DNA of 64,000 nucleotides from Sorex araneus (Eukaryota > Chordata > Mammalia > Eulipotyphla > Soricidae). The position numbers were made by a program, and so were the translations under genes. Where the stretch lies: positions 81,072,599 to 81,136,598 of the forward strand of contig NC_073306.1 in NCBI RefSeq assembly GCF_027595985.1. Direction: 5' to 3'. The notes under the pieces were generated by a model, which had not been told where the DNA came from, did no database searches, and saw nothing but the letters and a program-made list of their open reading frames with translations. Below are positions 41,650-53,562 of the stretch, piece by piece (positions within the stretch are counted from its first letter, which is position 1; each line of letters starts with the position of its first letter).

Positions 41650-43640
41650 TAATATTCTTTCATTTGCTATAATATTCTTTTGAATTTTTAATATTATTCT
41701 CACTTTCTATAAAAGAATGCTAGCCAGTATATTGCTACATTTACAAAAATCATTTCTGTTTTAGTATTTAACTTGAGGGTTTTTTTTTGTTATTTCTTTG
41801 TTGCTTTTTTCCCCACTATTTTTAAACAATGTAATGGAAAGTTTTCTGGATATAGCTATACTTTAAAATGCTTCATTAGGGGTATGTTTGGGAGTAGAAT
41901 TTCTGCATCCAAAAATCAATTCAGGGGATCTGTGGGCTACACCCATCGATACTTGGCCAATCAGACTCGATGCAATGCTAGGGCCCAAGGGTGTAGAGCT
42001 GCTAAGGCACAATAGTATTGGGGGCCAAAGGCCCACAGCTAACAGTATTTGGGGATATAATAGAGTCTGATGCTGGGGGTTGGACCAGGTCCTGAACACG
42101 CACTGTTTTGCTTGTTTTTTTGAGATATTGGGGTAAAATCCAAAACTTCATTCATAAAGGCATGTGCTCTGCCATGGAGTTACATTCCTGGTCTTCTATA
42201 ATGAATATGTTTGTGACCCATGATACATAACAGAAAAAGTGTTTTAAGAGCATAATGTATAAACTAAAATAATTCTTATCACTAAATAGTTGAACAATGA
42301 TAAAGATCAACTATGGAAAAGTTAAACCTTGATTAAAGCCCAGATGCGTGGTCTGTTTTATGCACAAGCAGTACTGGTTAGACCACGGCCACATCCTGTC
42401 ATATTGTCGGCATTTGTCCTTATGGTATTAAAAAAAACTGTAATGTTCGTATCTGGATTAACTAATGAAGGGTATAGTCAGACAAAAATGAGTTAAACAT
42501 TTTTCTAGACTATATTACTGCAAGGAGAATAAAGGCAGAATTGTAATTGTATGACCCTCTTCTCAAATGTTAAATACAGTTGTCTCCTTTCCACTCTTAC
42601 AAGTGGCAGGCATCAATATAAAATTTAAATGACACTCTCAAGTCAGAATAAGAATTGATTATCAATCCTTATGGAAAGTGTTAAATGCTTTTATACTAAG
42701 ACATGCAGAAATTGGGAGATGAGGTAAAGGACAAATTTGAAGATAAATATAAGACACAAATGAGTAAGATGTAATATTAAAATAATATTTAAAATCTTTT
42801 CAAATGCAAAGAAAAATGCTCTTTTTTAAAAGAAAATTCTGGGGACTGATGTATTTAAGTCTTTGAACACTATAAAATACGCTCGATTATTATCAAAATT
42901 TTCATTCAAAATTAAATTTTTATGTCAGGGATTTCCAGCATCGTAAAAGGGAGGGTAGCTGACCACTGTTAAAAGTTCAAATAAGAAAATTGTTAACCTC
43001 ACCACAAATATATTTTTACATTCTTCCTAAGAAGAGATTGACAGTATAAAGTGTCATCTTATGTGTGGGCTGCAATGACTGTTCGTAGAACAGACCTGAC
43101 GTGAACTTTTATGGAAAAAAAAAAAAGAGTAGATTTTACTTGGTAAATGGAAAATGTAACAAGAGAGAAAACGTAAAATTATTTTTCTTTTGAGTTTTTC
43201 ATCATTTCCTCCAGGATGTTTGGTAATCATTTCACTCGACCTCAGATGAAACATATTCACTTTTAAAGCAGTACGATCTATAAAGTATAACTTTAGGAAA
43301 TTACAAGATGCAGTTCCCCTGGAATGGGTGTTGAGGCACTCACAGGATCAGGCCCTAAGGCAAATCCCTTAGAGCAGGCTAGCAGATGCTCTTGTTCTGC
43401 CCCTGTCAGGTCCAGGGCCTCTGGCCTTGATGGGGAGAAAGAGCAAGAGAGTCTGGAAATGGACCCAGGCAGGCCTGCAGGCATTTGTTTCCCACAATTA
43501 CACCAGTGGTTTAAGGTGCCCAGGTTCTGTTCACTGGCAGGACTTTTTTTTTTTTAACCCAGTGCAATCTGTTGATTCTATTTTTTTCCCTCCATTTCTT
43601 TATTTTACAAATATGTGGTCAATTGTACTATACAAACAAT
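41650..43640. other. Mostly unique AT-rich intergenic DNA
   Basis: No gene is seen. An ID-like fragment lies at about 42125-42196. About 42200-43260 is SINE- and L1-free. Confidence 0.4.
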
Positions 43641-43647
43641 TGCATCT

Positions 43648-43811
43648 CTCTTTTTTTTTTCTTTTTGGGTCATACCCGGCAGTGCTTGGGGTTACTCCTG
43701 GCTCTGCACTCAGGAATTACCCCTGGTGGTGCTCGGGATGCTGGGAATCAAACCCGGGTTGGCCAAGTGCAAGGCAAATGCCCTACCTGCTGTACTATAG
43801 CTCCAGCCCCT
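43648..43811 (-). mobile_element. SOR SINE with a small internal deletion
   Basis: A reverse copy lacking the GGACCATAT block (reads GGTGCTCGGGATGCTGGG). Confidence 0.93.
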
Positions 43812-43868
43812 CTTTTTTTTTTTTTATTGAGTCACTGTGAGATAGACTATTGCGAAGCAATTCTAAAT

Positions 43869-44030
43869 CTTTTTTTTTTTATGTTTTGGGGCCCCACTCG
43901 ACTATGCTCAAGGACTTACTCAGGGCTCTGTGCTCAAGGATCACTCTTGGTGGTACTCAGGGGTGTGATGGGATGTCAGGTCACCAGCTTGAAAGACAAG
44001 TACCCTACCTGCTGTACTACCCCTATCCTT
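43869..44030 (-). mobile_element. SOR SINE, old copy
   Basis: GGGGCCCCACTCGACTATGC ... CTGTACTACCCCTATCC. Confidence 0.75.
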
Positions 44031-44046
44031 TTATTCTCATCTTTTT

Positions 44047-44426
44047 TTTTAATAAATTTATTTATTTTTAATTAATGAATCACCATGAGGGTACAGTTAC
44101 GGATTTATACACATCTGTGCTTATGCTTCCCCCATACAAAGTTCGGGAACCCATCCCTTCACCAGTGCCCATATTCCACCACCAGTAAACTCAGCATCCC
44201 TCCCATCCTCCCCAATCCCATCTCCCCCCCACCCCACCCTGTCACTGTGGCAGGGCATTCCCTTCTATTCTCTCCCTCTAATTAGCTATTGTGGTTTGCA
44301 ATAAAGGTGTTGAGTGGCCACTGTGCTCAGTCTCTAGCCCTCATTCAGCCCGCAACTCCCTTCTCCCACATGGCCTTCGACTACATTATAGTTGGTGATC
44401 CCTTCTCTGAGTTGCCCTTTCCCCAG
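44047..44426 (-). mobile_element. L1 3' end, about 380 bp, with target duplication
   Basis: AATGAATCACCATGAGGGTA, CATCCCTTCACCAGTGCCCA and CTAATTAGCTATTGTGG are the reverse of an L1 3'UTR. TTATTCTCATCTTTTT lies at 44031-44046 and 44427-44442. Confidence 0.92.
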
Positions 44427-44442
44427 TTATTCTCATCTTTTT

Positions 44443-44562
44443 GAGCAGTTCTTATGGGTTGCCACTGGTAGTGATATGCCAAGGGAACATCAGCCCTTCC
44501 TAAAATATTCTTAGCTGTTCCTGCTGTCAGGTAAGGATTAATTCATCAATAAGGTTACCATG

Positions 44563-44612
<50 letters not shown>

Positions 44613-45510
44613 ATCTTGCCCAAGATCATACAGACATATTACAAAGGACTCAGAAACAGCCAGATAGAATAGGCACGTAAGACAAGAGATGGGGGAAAGG
44701 CCCCAAGTCAACACTCCCTCCAGTATGCCATTCTCTCCAAGTCATCGTACACTTACGAGTCTGGATGTTCCATAGACTCTCAATGAGATTTAACCAAAAT
44801 ATACTCACATGCTCACACGCAGCGGTGCAGAGCAGGCTTCAGTGCAGGATGGCCTTTGGCTGTGATCACAGTCTCCTTGTTCACTAGTGGAAGAAACCAG
44901 GACCAGGAAACACAGGGCCCAGTGTGGAGGCTAAGCTAAAATGCACCCCCATGGAGGCCCCAAAAAATGGAAAGGCCCTGCGATGGCACTGTGGTCCCAG
45001 AGGATATTCAGCTTCTCAGTCTCATGTCACAGTTCAGTTCCACTCAGCAATATATACTGGAATATATACTGGACATGGGTCGAGGGTCATGCAGCATACC
45101 AAATATGGGGAACAGAGAGGACTTTGAAGTTCTCTGCTCTTCAACCCCACTGAAAAAATTGAGGAAAGTACAAGGGAGAAAATATATGAAGTCTAATTTC
45201 CTCTGATGTAAGGTCTCTGCAGTAGTCATCTGACCTGGCATAAAGGGATTTTCTGTGGATCCGTGTGATGGTTCATTTTATGTGTCAACATATCTGGGTT
45301 CAGGGAAGCCCAGATAACTAGTTTAAAAGGAAAAAGAAAAAAAATGTATAAAGGCGTGTCTGTGAGTGTGTTTCCTGGAGAGCTCAGCCTCTGAATCAGT
45401 AGGGTGAGGAGCTTCCTTACAACGTGGCTGGCTTCATCCAATCTACTGAGGGCCCAAAGAGAACAAAAAGGTAGGGGAAGACACAATTCTTAAATTTTTT
45501 CTTTTCTTTC
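44443..45510. other. Unique intergenic DNA with a CT repeat
   Basis: No gene is recognised. A (CT)n tract lies at 44568-44610. Confidence 0.4.
44568..44610 (+). repeat. (CT)n microsatellite
   Basis: About 21 CT units. Confidence 0.96.
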
Positions 45511-45662
45511 CTTAAAAATTATGTACGGTGAATCACAAAGCTGTTGATAAGAAAGTTTTGGGCAATATTCCAACACCAAACCCACCACCAGTATCTGCAT
45601 CCTTCCACTAATGTCCCCAAATCTACACCCCCTCACCCTACCCTGCCTCCTTGGCAAAGTTT
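45505..45662 (-). mobile_element. L1 3' end, antisense
   Basis: GGTGAATCACAAAGCTGTTG, ATTCCAACACCAAACCCACC, pyrimidine-rich. Confidence 0.6.
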
Positions 45663-45679
45663 ATTTATTCTTTTATTTT

Positions 45680-45828
45680 TTATGATCTTTGGGCCACACC
45701 TAGAAATGCTCAGGACTTATCTTGGCTCTGTGCTCAGGGATCACTCCTGGTGGGGCTCACTAGACCACCTGGGGTGTTGGGGATTGAACCCAGGTCAGTA
45801 GTGTGTAAGGTAAGCCCTCTACCTGCTG

Positions 45829-45887
<59 letters not shown>

Positions 45888-45893
45888 TCCAGC
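45680..45893 (-). mobile_element. SOR SINE with a CT expansion inside
   Basis: GGGCCACACCTAGAAATGCT ... CTGCTGTATTCTCT, then the CT run, then CTCCAGCC: the expansion has grown within the reverse A-box region (GCTATCTCTCCAGCC). Confidence 0.85.
45831..45890 (+). repeat. (CT)n microsatellite within a SINE
   Basis: About 29 CT units with one CA interruption. Confidence 0.97.
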
Positions 45894-45910
45894 CTTGAAA
45901 AAATAATTTT

Positions 45911-46078
45911 TTTCTTTTTGCTTTTTTTTGGTCACACCCGGTGATGCACAGGGGTTACTCCTGGCTCTGCACTCAGGAATTACCCCTGGCGGTGCTCAGG
46001 GGACCATATGGGATGCTGGGAATTGAACCCCAGTCGGCTGCGTGCAAGGCCCTACACGTTGTACTATCGCTCCAGCCC
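45911..46078 (-). mobile_element. SOR SINE, young, with target duplication
   Basis: A reverse copy. CTTGAAAAAATAATTTT lies at 45894-45910 and 46079-46095. It inserted at the head end of the older SINE. Confidence 0.96.
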
Positions 46079-46346
46079 CTTGAAAAAATAATTTTAATAA
46101 ATTTTTATTTATACTTTGGGTCACATGCTTACATTAGTGTTGACTCGTGATTCTGATGTACATAATTACCTCACCTCTATACCACTGAAATTCTAAGACC
46201 CTTGAACAATGCACTTATGTTATGGTCAGACAAGTCACAATTTTTTTCTCCCTTACCTTCCTCCGTCCCTTTCCGCCTTCTTCATGGTACTTCATATCCT
46301 TGTAACAATTTTAATTTGATAAGAATATCTTTTTCTAGCTCTCTTT

Positions 46347-46488
46347 TTTTTTTTTTGCTTTTTGGGTCACACCCGGCTATGCACAGGGGTTACTCCTGGC
46401 TCTGCACCATATGGGATGCTGGGAATCGAACCCGGGTCGGCCGCGTGCAAGGCAAACGCCCTACCCGCTGTACTATTGCTCCAGCCCC
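46347..46488 (-). mobile_element. SOR SINE with a 33-bp internal deletion
   Basis: GGCTCTGCACCATATGGGAT joins points normally about 33 bp apart. The rest is near consensus. TTTCTAGCTCTCTTT lies at 46332-46346 and 46489-46503. Confidence 0.96.
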
Positions 46489-46636
46489 TTTCTAGCTCTC
46501 TTTATCTTATTGATTCTTCTTTTTTGGGAGAACCTTAACACAACTAGGCAATACATTGCAGAGTTGCTGCTAGTGATCTAAGACTCTTGAGGCGGGGGTT
46601 AGGATTTTTGAGCAACAAAATAGTACACTAATTCTG

Positions 46637-46740
46637 GGCTGGAGAGATAATATAGTGATAGGAGCCTTGTCTTGCATGCACATGGGAGTCAACCCCTGAG
46701 TAACCAACCCCTGGGCAAGGTGGGTGTGGTCCAAAACAAA
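46637..46740 (+). mobile_element. SOR SINE, internally shortened
   Basis: GGGCTGGAGAGATAATATAG head and GGTGGGTGTGGTCC end, with the middle mostly lost. Confidence 0.7.
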
Positions 46741-47147
46741 ATCGTTCTGATTGCAGACTATAAAGGGGTTAGCAAGACACACACCCAACCAGGGTTTGCT
46801 CGGTTTGCTCACTGGCACTTTATGGTCCCAGAACCACCCCACCACCACTCCCCACCTCCCACACACAAGTATCAGGTACAGTTCTGGAAGCCTTTGAAAA
46901 CTTCTGGGGGTGGTTCTGGTGGTCCCTGACACCACAGGGCCCAAGTAGCACCACATTCTCCAGACCCTGCATCAATGAATGGTTGGCTGAGAACCATGAG
47001 GGGTGGTCTGAGCCCCCTGAACATTATTTGGGAGCCCCTCTCCCATAAAAATGAAACAACACCTCCAAGGAAAACCCAAAAAACAAGGGTAGGTTTTTCT
47101 GCGGCAATCTTTGTGTTTGTGGCGGGGGTGAGGGAGGGTGGGGGGAG

Positions 47148-47315
47148 GAGGTTGGGCCATACACACCCAACAATGTTCAGAACTTGGTCCTGGCTCTATG
47201 CTCAGGAATCACTCCTGGCGGGGCTCAGGGGACCCTATGGGATGCTGGGGATCAAACCCAGGTAGGCTGTGTGCAAGGCAAGTGCCCTACTGGATAGACT
47301 TTCACTCTTGCCTCT
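47148..47315 (-). mobile_element. SOR SINE
   Basis: GGGCCATACACACCCAACAA ... GACTTTCACTCTTGCC. Confidence 0.85.
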
Positions 47316-47354
47316 GAGGCAATCATTTTGAATCTGCACAGTCCACAGGTGAGA

Positions 47355-47450
47355 TTCTAAAAATTTAAAATAGAACTTTTCAGTGTGGTATTGTGAGTTT
47401 TAGGTTTACATGATGCTATACCACCCCATCACCAGAGTGCCCAAACCATA
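47355..47450 (-). repeat. Copy 1 of a 90-bp repeated segment (L1 3' derived)
   Basis: AAATTTAAAATAGAACTTTT and GTGGTATTGTGAGTTTTAGG recur at 48384-48475. Confidence 0.8.
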
Positions 47451-47544
47451 TAACATGGTCAAAATATTTCCCCCAAACTTTGTAGTTTTAATACTTGAAA
47501 TGTTTTAAGAATAGTACAATAAACATGCATCGTTCCAGTGAGGG

Positions 47545-47655
47545 CCTGGAGGAACAGCATAGTGGCTTAGAGCACCTGCCTTGCAAGCAAACAGTGATGA
47601 GTTAAAATACCTGGAATCCCACATGCACTGAGCACAGACCTGGAAGCTCCATGTA
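47545..47655 (+). mobile_element. Degenerate SOR SINE
   Basis: GGGCCTGGAGGAACAGCATA head, GAGCACAGACCTGGAAGC. Confidence 0.6.
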
Positions 47656-47712
47656 TTACGATAAATAAGTCTGGCAGCTCTACCATCTGTGATTCCTGCC
47701 ACTGTATGCAAG

Positions 47713-47766
47713 TTCTTTTTCTTTTCTTTTCTTTTCTTTTCTTTTCTTTTCTTTTCTTTTCTTTTT
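47713..47766 (+). repeat. (TTTTC)n microsatellite
   Basis: About ten pentanucleotide units. Confidence 0.96.
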
Positions 47767-48214
47767 GTGGGGGATGGGGAGTTTCCACACATGGGGTCTA
47801 TGGCGCTCAAGACACCATGTGGTGCAGACCTCCTGCATGCAAAGCATACACTGAGCCTATCAAGCTCCCTCTCTGCCCGCCATAAGAGATCTCTAGTCAC
47901 ACCACAGCCAAGTGTGCATGGACACTGCAAAAAGAGGTGTGACCCCTGGCAAGTACATACGTAACTACCCAGTTGAAACTGTGTGCCTCACCTAAGAGTG
48001 TGTGTGGCAAGCACGTGTGCAGGCACTGCAGCTCAAGGGGCACAAATGTCTGCCAAGTGTGTGAGCACCACAACCTGATGTGGACCCCCAGGGAGCACAA
48101 TTAAGTGTGAAAGCATGAGAGCCTGGCATGTGCACAGCCCCTGGCCATCACAACCAATATTAATAAAGGCAAGCTGGAAGGGGGAGGCAATGCAAATATT
48201 TTTAAGCAGGGGGG

Positions 48215-48380
48215 TGGGGGCTGGAGAAATAGTGCAGTGCCTTGCATGTGACCAACCTGGGTTTGATCCCCAGCACCACATACAATTCCCCCAAGTCCTG
48301 TCAGGGATGACCCAAGAGCACAGAGTCAGGAGTAAGGTCTAAGCACAGTCAGGTGTGGCACCAACACCCCAAATAATATA
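48215..48380 (+). mobile_element. SOR SINE
   Basis: GGGGGCTGGAGAAATAGTGC head, GGGTTTGATCCCCAGCACC, GTCAGGTGTGGCACC. Confidence 0.87.
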
Positions 48381-48559
48381 TTTTAAAAATTTAAAATAGA
48401 ACTTTTCTATTTTAGTGGTATTGTGAGTTTTAGGCTTACATGATACTATACTACCCCATCACCGGAGTGCCAAAATCTCTCCATCATTGTCCCTCTGTCC
48501 CTTCTTCTCCTATCCCCCTTCCTTCAGCAGACTTGGTTCTGTAGGCAAAATCTCAGGAT

Positions 48560-48734
48560 TTTTATCTTTGTTTTTGAGTCATACCTGACAGTGCTCAGGG
48601 CTCACTCCTGGCTCCGTGCTCAGGAGTCACTTCTAACAGTGCTCATTAGGACCATATGCAGTACCATGGACCAAACTGGGGTCAGCCATATGCAAAGCAA
48701 ATGCTTTAACCCCTGCGCTATCTCTCTAGCCCCA
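48560..48734 (-). mobile_element. SOR SINE in L1
   Basis: GAGTCATACCTGACAGTGCT ... CTATCTCTCTAGCCCC. Confidence 0.88.
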
Positions 48735-49427
48735 TGTCTTTTTTTTCCATTGTTGATTCCCTTGTTTCTTTATGCTTCACACATGAGTGAGTTCATCTGG
48801 TATTTGTTTTCCTTTTGACTCACTTTGCTTAGCACAACACCCTCTAGGTTTCATCCAAATTGTAGCAAACAACAAGCTTTCATCTTTTCTCATAACTGAA
48901 TAGTATTCCACTGTGTATCATATGACAATTTTGTTATCCACTCATCTGTTCCTGAACACCAGGCTCTTTCCAGATCATGGCTACTGTAAATAGTGTTGCA
49001 ACAAACCTAAGTATGCTTACTTTTTTTTTTTCAAATTAATGTTTTTGTATTTTGGGGATAGATGCCAAGGAGTGGAATTGCTGGATCATAGGAAAACCCT
49101 ATTTTTAAATTTTTGAGAAGTTTCCATAGTTTTCCGTAGAGGCTGAACCAGATGGCATTCCCAACAGAGCAAACAAAGGTTCATTCTCCGACACAGTCCT
49201 ATCAGTAATGGCTGTTTTGTCCTTTTTGAAGTAGGTTATTCTTACTGATGTGATGTATCCCATTGTTGTTTTGATTTGTATTTTTCTAATAATCAGCAAT
49301 GATAAACATTTTTCTTATGTATGTATTCTCCTTTATAATCTCTTTGGGAAAACGTCTATTTACTTTCCACATTTTTGGATGGGACCGTTTGGTTTCTTTC
49401 TGATACTTTGTATGTTCTTTATATACC

Positions 49428-49595
49428 TGGCAAGCTACCGAGAGTATCTAGCCCGCACGGTAGAGCCTGGCAAGCTACCCGTGACATATTCAATATGCCA
49501 AAACCAGTAACAACGTATCTCACAATGGAGACTACTGGTGTCCGATCGAGCAAATTGATGACCAACGGGATGACAGTGACAGTGACAGTTACATA
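49428..49595 (+). mobile_element. Composite SINE, head missing
   Basis: CTGGCAAGCTACCGAGAGTA body through GTGACAGTGACAGT. It sits in the antisense L1. Confidence 0.88.
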
Positions 49596-49934
49596 TCTTG
49601 TGTATTAGCCCTCAGTCAGATGTGTGGAGAGAATAGTTTCTCCCATTTAGAATCGTGTTTTTATTTTTGCCATTGATCATTTCTTTATCAGTGCAATAAC
49701 ATTTCGGTTTTATGTAGTCCAATTTGTTAATTTTGCTTATTTAACCATTGGGGTCAAATCAAGGAAAATGACTATAAAGTCAGTATTACAGAGGATTCTG
49801 CCTAAATTTTTCTCAATGTCTTTTGTGGATTTGGATCCAATTAATATTTAAGTCTCTGATACATTTAATTTTTTTTTTCAGAACAAGTGCTTTTGGTAAT
49901 TCCAAGTTTCTATTTGGGGCATTTTATAGTTTTT

Positions 49935-50100
49935 CTTTTGTTTATTTTTTTGAGCTATACCTGTGATGCTCAGGGCTTTCTATCCATGTTCAAGGATCCT
50001 CCTGGAGGGACTCCACCATATGTAGGGCCTGGGATTGAACTTGTGTCAGATGTGTGCATGGCAGTCACCCTGCTTTGACTGGCTGTACTATTTCCAGCCC
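49935..50100 (-). mobile_element. SOR SINE, old copy
   Basis: GAGCTATACCTGTGATGCTC ... CTGTACTATTTCCAGCCC. Confidence 0.75.
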
Positions 50101-50304
50101 TTGGAGCATTTTAGACTTTACATGACAGTATCAGTTGTGGTAGTTAGCTGTTTATAATAGTTATATTGAGATAAAAATCATATACCATGCAGTTCATCCA
50201 TTTAAAATGTACAATTAACTATATTCTATTGAATGAATGTATAGTATTTTATCCATTCATTGATTACTAGACATTTTTTTAAAAAAGTTTTTGTGGGCAC
50301 TTGG

Positions 50305-50392
50305 ATGGGTTTGTGGTACTGGGGACTGAACTAGGACATCTCATATGCACATAATGTATTCTTCTAATTAAACCACACCCCTGGCTTGATTT
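50305..50392 (-). mobile_element. ID-like SINE fragment
   Basis: TGGTACTGGGGACTGAACTA, then AAACCACACCCCTGGC. Confidence 0.5.
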
Positions 50393-50819
50393 TCAATTTT
50401 TAGCTCTTATGAATATATGAACATTTGTGTTAAGTTTTTTTCATTTATCTTGAATATATTCTTAGAAGTAGAATTGCTGAGTCATATGGCAACTTCATGT
50501 TAAATCTCTGAGGAATTTCCAAGTTGTTATTCAAAGCAACTATATTTTTTTACATATATACCACTGGTGTGTGTCTTGACAAAGTCTTAACTTTTATGCT
50601 GCTTATGCTTTTGGTTCGCTAAAAAATAATTATCTGACCCACATTCATGAAGACTTATCTGAGACTTTTTTCCCCTAGGACTATAGTTTGAATCCATGTG
50701 TCTAAGAATTTGGTATTATTGAATTAATTTGAAGTAATATGAAGTAGTAGTTTGACTTTATTTTTAGAATATATAAAAATAATTATAGTTTGCTGCAGAT
50801 TGACTTTAGGTTGACCTTT

Positions 50820-51045
50820 CGACCACTCACTACTTTCGGACTAGGCCAACTCAGGTTCAATTCCTCTGTCCCTCTCAGAGAGCCTAGCAAGCTTCCGAGA
50901 GTATCCCGCCCGCATGGCAAAGCCTGTCAAGCTACCTGTGGTGTAATGGATAAGCCAAAAACAGTAACAAGACTCACAATGGAGAAGTTACTGGTGCCTG
51001 CTTGAGCAAATCAATGAGCAACGGAATGACAGTGACACTGACAGT
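50820..51045 (+). mobile_element. Composite SINE
   Basis: CAGGTTCAATTCCTCTGTCC, CTCTCAGAGAGCCTAGCAAG, AACAGTAACAAGACTCAC and a TGACAG tail. Confidence 0.9.
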
Positions 51046-51095
51046 GATTTTATAATAATATAATATTGTTTTATACTTATATTGCTGCTGCACGG

Positions 51096-51291
51096 GACGG
51101 AGCGATAGCACAGCAGGTAGGTCACCTTGCACGCAGCTGACCCGGGTTTGATTCCTGTGTCCCTCTCAGAGAGCCCAGCAAGCTACTGAGAGTACTCAGC
51201 CCACACAGCAGAGTCTGGCAAGCTACCCACGGTGAATTCGATATGCAAAAAACAGTAGCAAGTCTCACAATGGAGACGTTACTGGTGCCCC
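51096..51291 (+). mobile_element. Composite SINE, tail missing
   Basis: GGACGGAGCGATAGCACAGC head, GGGTTTGATTCCTGTGTCCC, body to GTTACTGGTGCCC. It lies close behind and parallel to the previous copy. Confidence 0.9.
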
Positions 51292-52201
51292 TCTACCTGC
51301 TGCCCAAGAGAACAGTTCTAATGACCTTATCACACAGTTGTTTCCACTGGTGACCATCTAATCCCTTACTTTGTTTCTTCATGTTCCACAAATGACTGAA
51401 ATCTTGGGTTTGTTTTTTTTCTTTCTGACTCACTTCACTTAACATGACTCCCTCCAGGTCCATCCAAGTTGCAGCAAACTCCAATATTTCATCTTTCCTT
51501 TTGTTGATGCGATGTATCACATGAATTAACTTGCATATATTCAACCATCCTTACATCATACACTTGGCCATGGTGTATGATCATTTTAATACTTTGTTGA
51601 ATTTCATTTACTAAGATTTTGTTGAGGACCTCTGCATGTATCTTCATCAGAGACATTGGTCTGTAATTTTATTTTTAGTGATGTCTCTGTCAGTTTTTGG
51701 TAACAGTGTAAAATTGGTTCCTAACTATTTGGAGGAATTCCTGTTCTTATGACTTTCTGGAAGTGCCTAAGAAGGAAAGCCTTTCAAGATTAGGAAGAAC
51801 TCATTAGAGAACTCAACTGGACCTGGATTTTTGGGGGAGATTTTTGGTTATGAATTTGATTTCTGTGCTAGCAAGTGGTCTGTTTAGTATTTTATTTACT
51901 CTTGTATCAGTCTTGGGAGGTTACAAAATTAAAAATTTCTTCTAGGTTCTTCAATTTAGTAGTAATGTTGTTTACATATATTTATGTATAATATAATCTC
52001 ATATTAGTTTTTGTATTTTTGTGGTTTCTGCTATAACTGCCCCCTTTAATTTCTGATAGTTTGATTTTTTGTTGTTTTCTTTATGAGTCTACCTAAAAGC
52101 TTGTCAATCTTGATTATTCTTTTGAAAAGCCTGGTCTTGATTTCAATGATCTTTTGCAAATTTTTCTTTCTATATTATTCATCTCCACTCTAATATTATT
52201 T

Positions 52202-52368
52202 TTGCTTTTTGGGTCACACCCAGCAATGCACAGGGGTTACTCTTGGCTCTGCACTCAGGAATTACCCCTGGCGGTGCTCAGGGGACCATACGGGATGCTG
52301 GGCATCGAACCCGGGTTGGCCATATGCAAGGCAAACGCCCTACCCACTATGCTATTGCTCCAGCCCCA
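52202..52368 (-). mobile_element. SOR SINE, young, in L1
   Basis: A near-consensus reverse copy. CCACTCTAATATTATTT lies at 52185-52201 and 52369-52385. Confidence 0.97.
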
Positions 52369-53378
52369 CCACTCTAATATTATTTCTTTATCCTTATTTT
52401 GAGCTATCTTTGTTGTATTTTTCTAATTTTTTAATATGTGAGTTTAGGTTTTTTTGAGCCTATTCTTATTAAGTGGTGAGTAACTGTATTGTTATGAACT
52501 TCTTACGTAGAACAGCTCTTATAGTGTCCCATAAGTAGCTGTCCTGATAGTGTCCTGGTAGCTTGTACTTAATTCTTGTTTCAAGAATCTCTTAATTCCT
52601 TCTTTGTTTTCCTCCTTGACCTACAGGTTGTTCAATAGTATGCTGTTTTAGTTTCCAAGTGTTTGAACTTATCTCAACTTTATATTTGTGATTTATCTCC
52701 ATCTCTAAAGCACTGTTTTCTTAGAAGAAACGATATGATTTCTAACTTTATCATTTGATGAACACTTGTTTTGTGATAGAACAGACTGTGGTCTGTCCTG
52801 GGGAATGTCCCTTATGCACTGAAGAAAAATGTGTACTTGACTTTTGTGGGAGAGAACGCCCTATGTATGTCTTTTAAGTTGCTCTTCCATTTCTTCCTCT
52901 AAGGCCAAACTTTCCTTACCAATTTTTTGTTTGGTTGAGAACAATAAGGTGAGAGGGATATTAAAATATTCTACTGTTGTGTTGTTGCCTATCTTTTCTT
53001 GAGCCTATTAATAATTCCTTTATATACTTGGATGCTCCTTCACTTGGTGCATGTTAAATAATGCTAGGTTTTCCATGATCATCATATAATGTCCATCACT
53101 ATTCCTTGATAATATTTATTAATGTGTTTTATTTTGTTTGATGTAAATATGCCCTTCACAGCCTTTTGTAGGGTACCATTAGCCTGTATGATTGTTTTCC
53201 AGCCTTTTACTTTGAAACTTTATCATAGCAGTTAAGGTGAGTCTCTTACAAACAATAGAAAGTTGGGGTCAGGTCTCTGATAATTTGGTCACTTTTGATT
53301 GGTGAATTCAGACCCTTACCATTAAGTAAAATTTTCAAGATAAAGTTCAAAAAATTCATTTTTAAAAGTAACTTTATT

Positions 53379-53562
53379 GGGGCCAGAGCGATAGCACAAT
53401 GGGTAGGGCGTTTGCCTTGCACGCGGCCGACCTGGGTTCGATCCCCGGCATCCCATATGGTCCCCCAAGCACTGCCAGGAGCAATTCCTGAGTGCAAAGC
53501 CAGGAGTAACCCCTGAGCATCGCTGGGTGTGACCCAAAAAGCAAAAAAATACAAATAAAAAT
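53379..53562 (+). mobile_element. SOR SINE, young, in L1
   Basis: GGCCAGAGCGATAGCACAAT head, GGTTCGATCCCC. AAAAGTAACTTTATT lies at 53364-53378 and 53563-53577. Confidence 0.97.

Noticed and set aside
44941-45153. Small frames near 45 kb as a processed pseudogene
   Set aside because: No poly(A) tail, target duplication or familiar protein could be seen.
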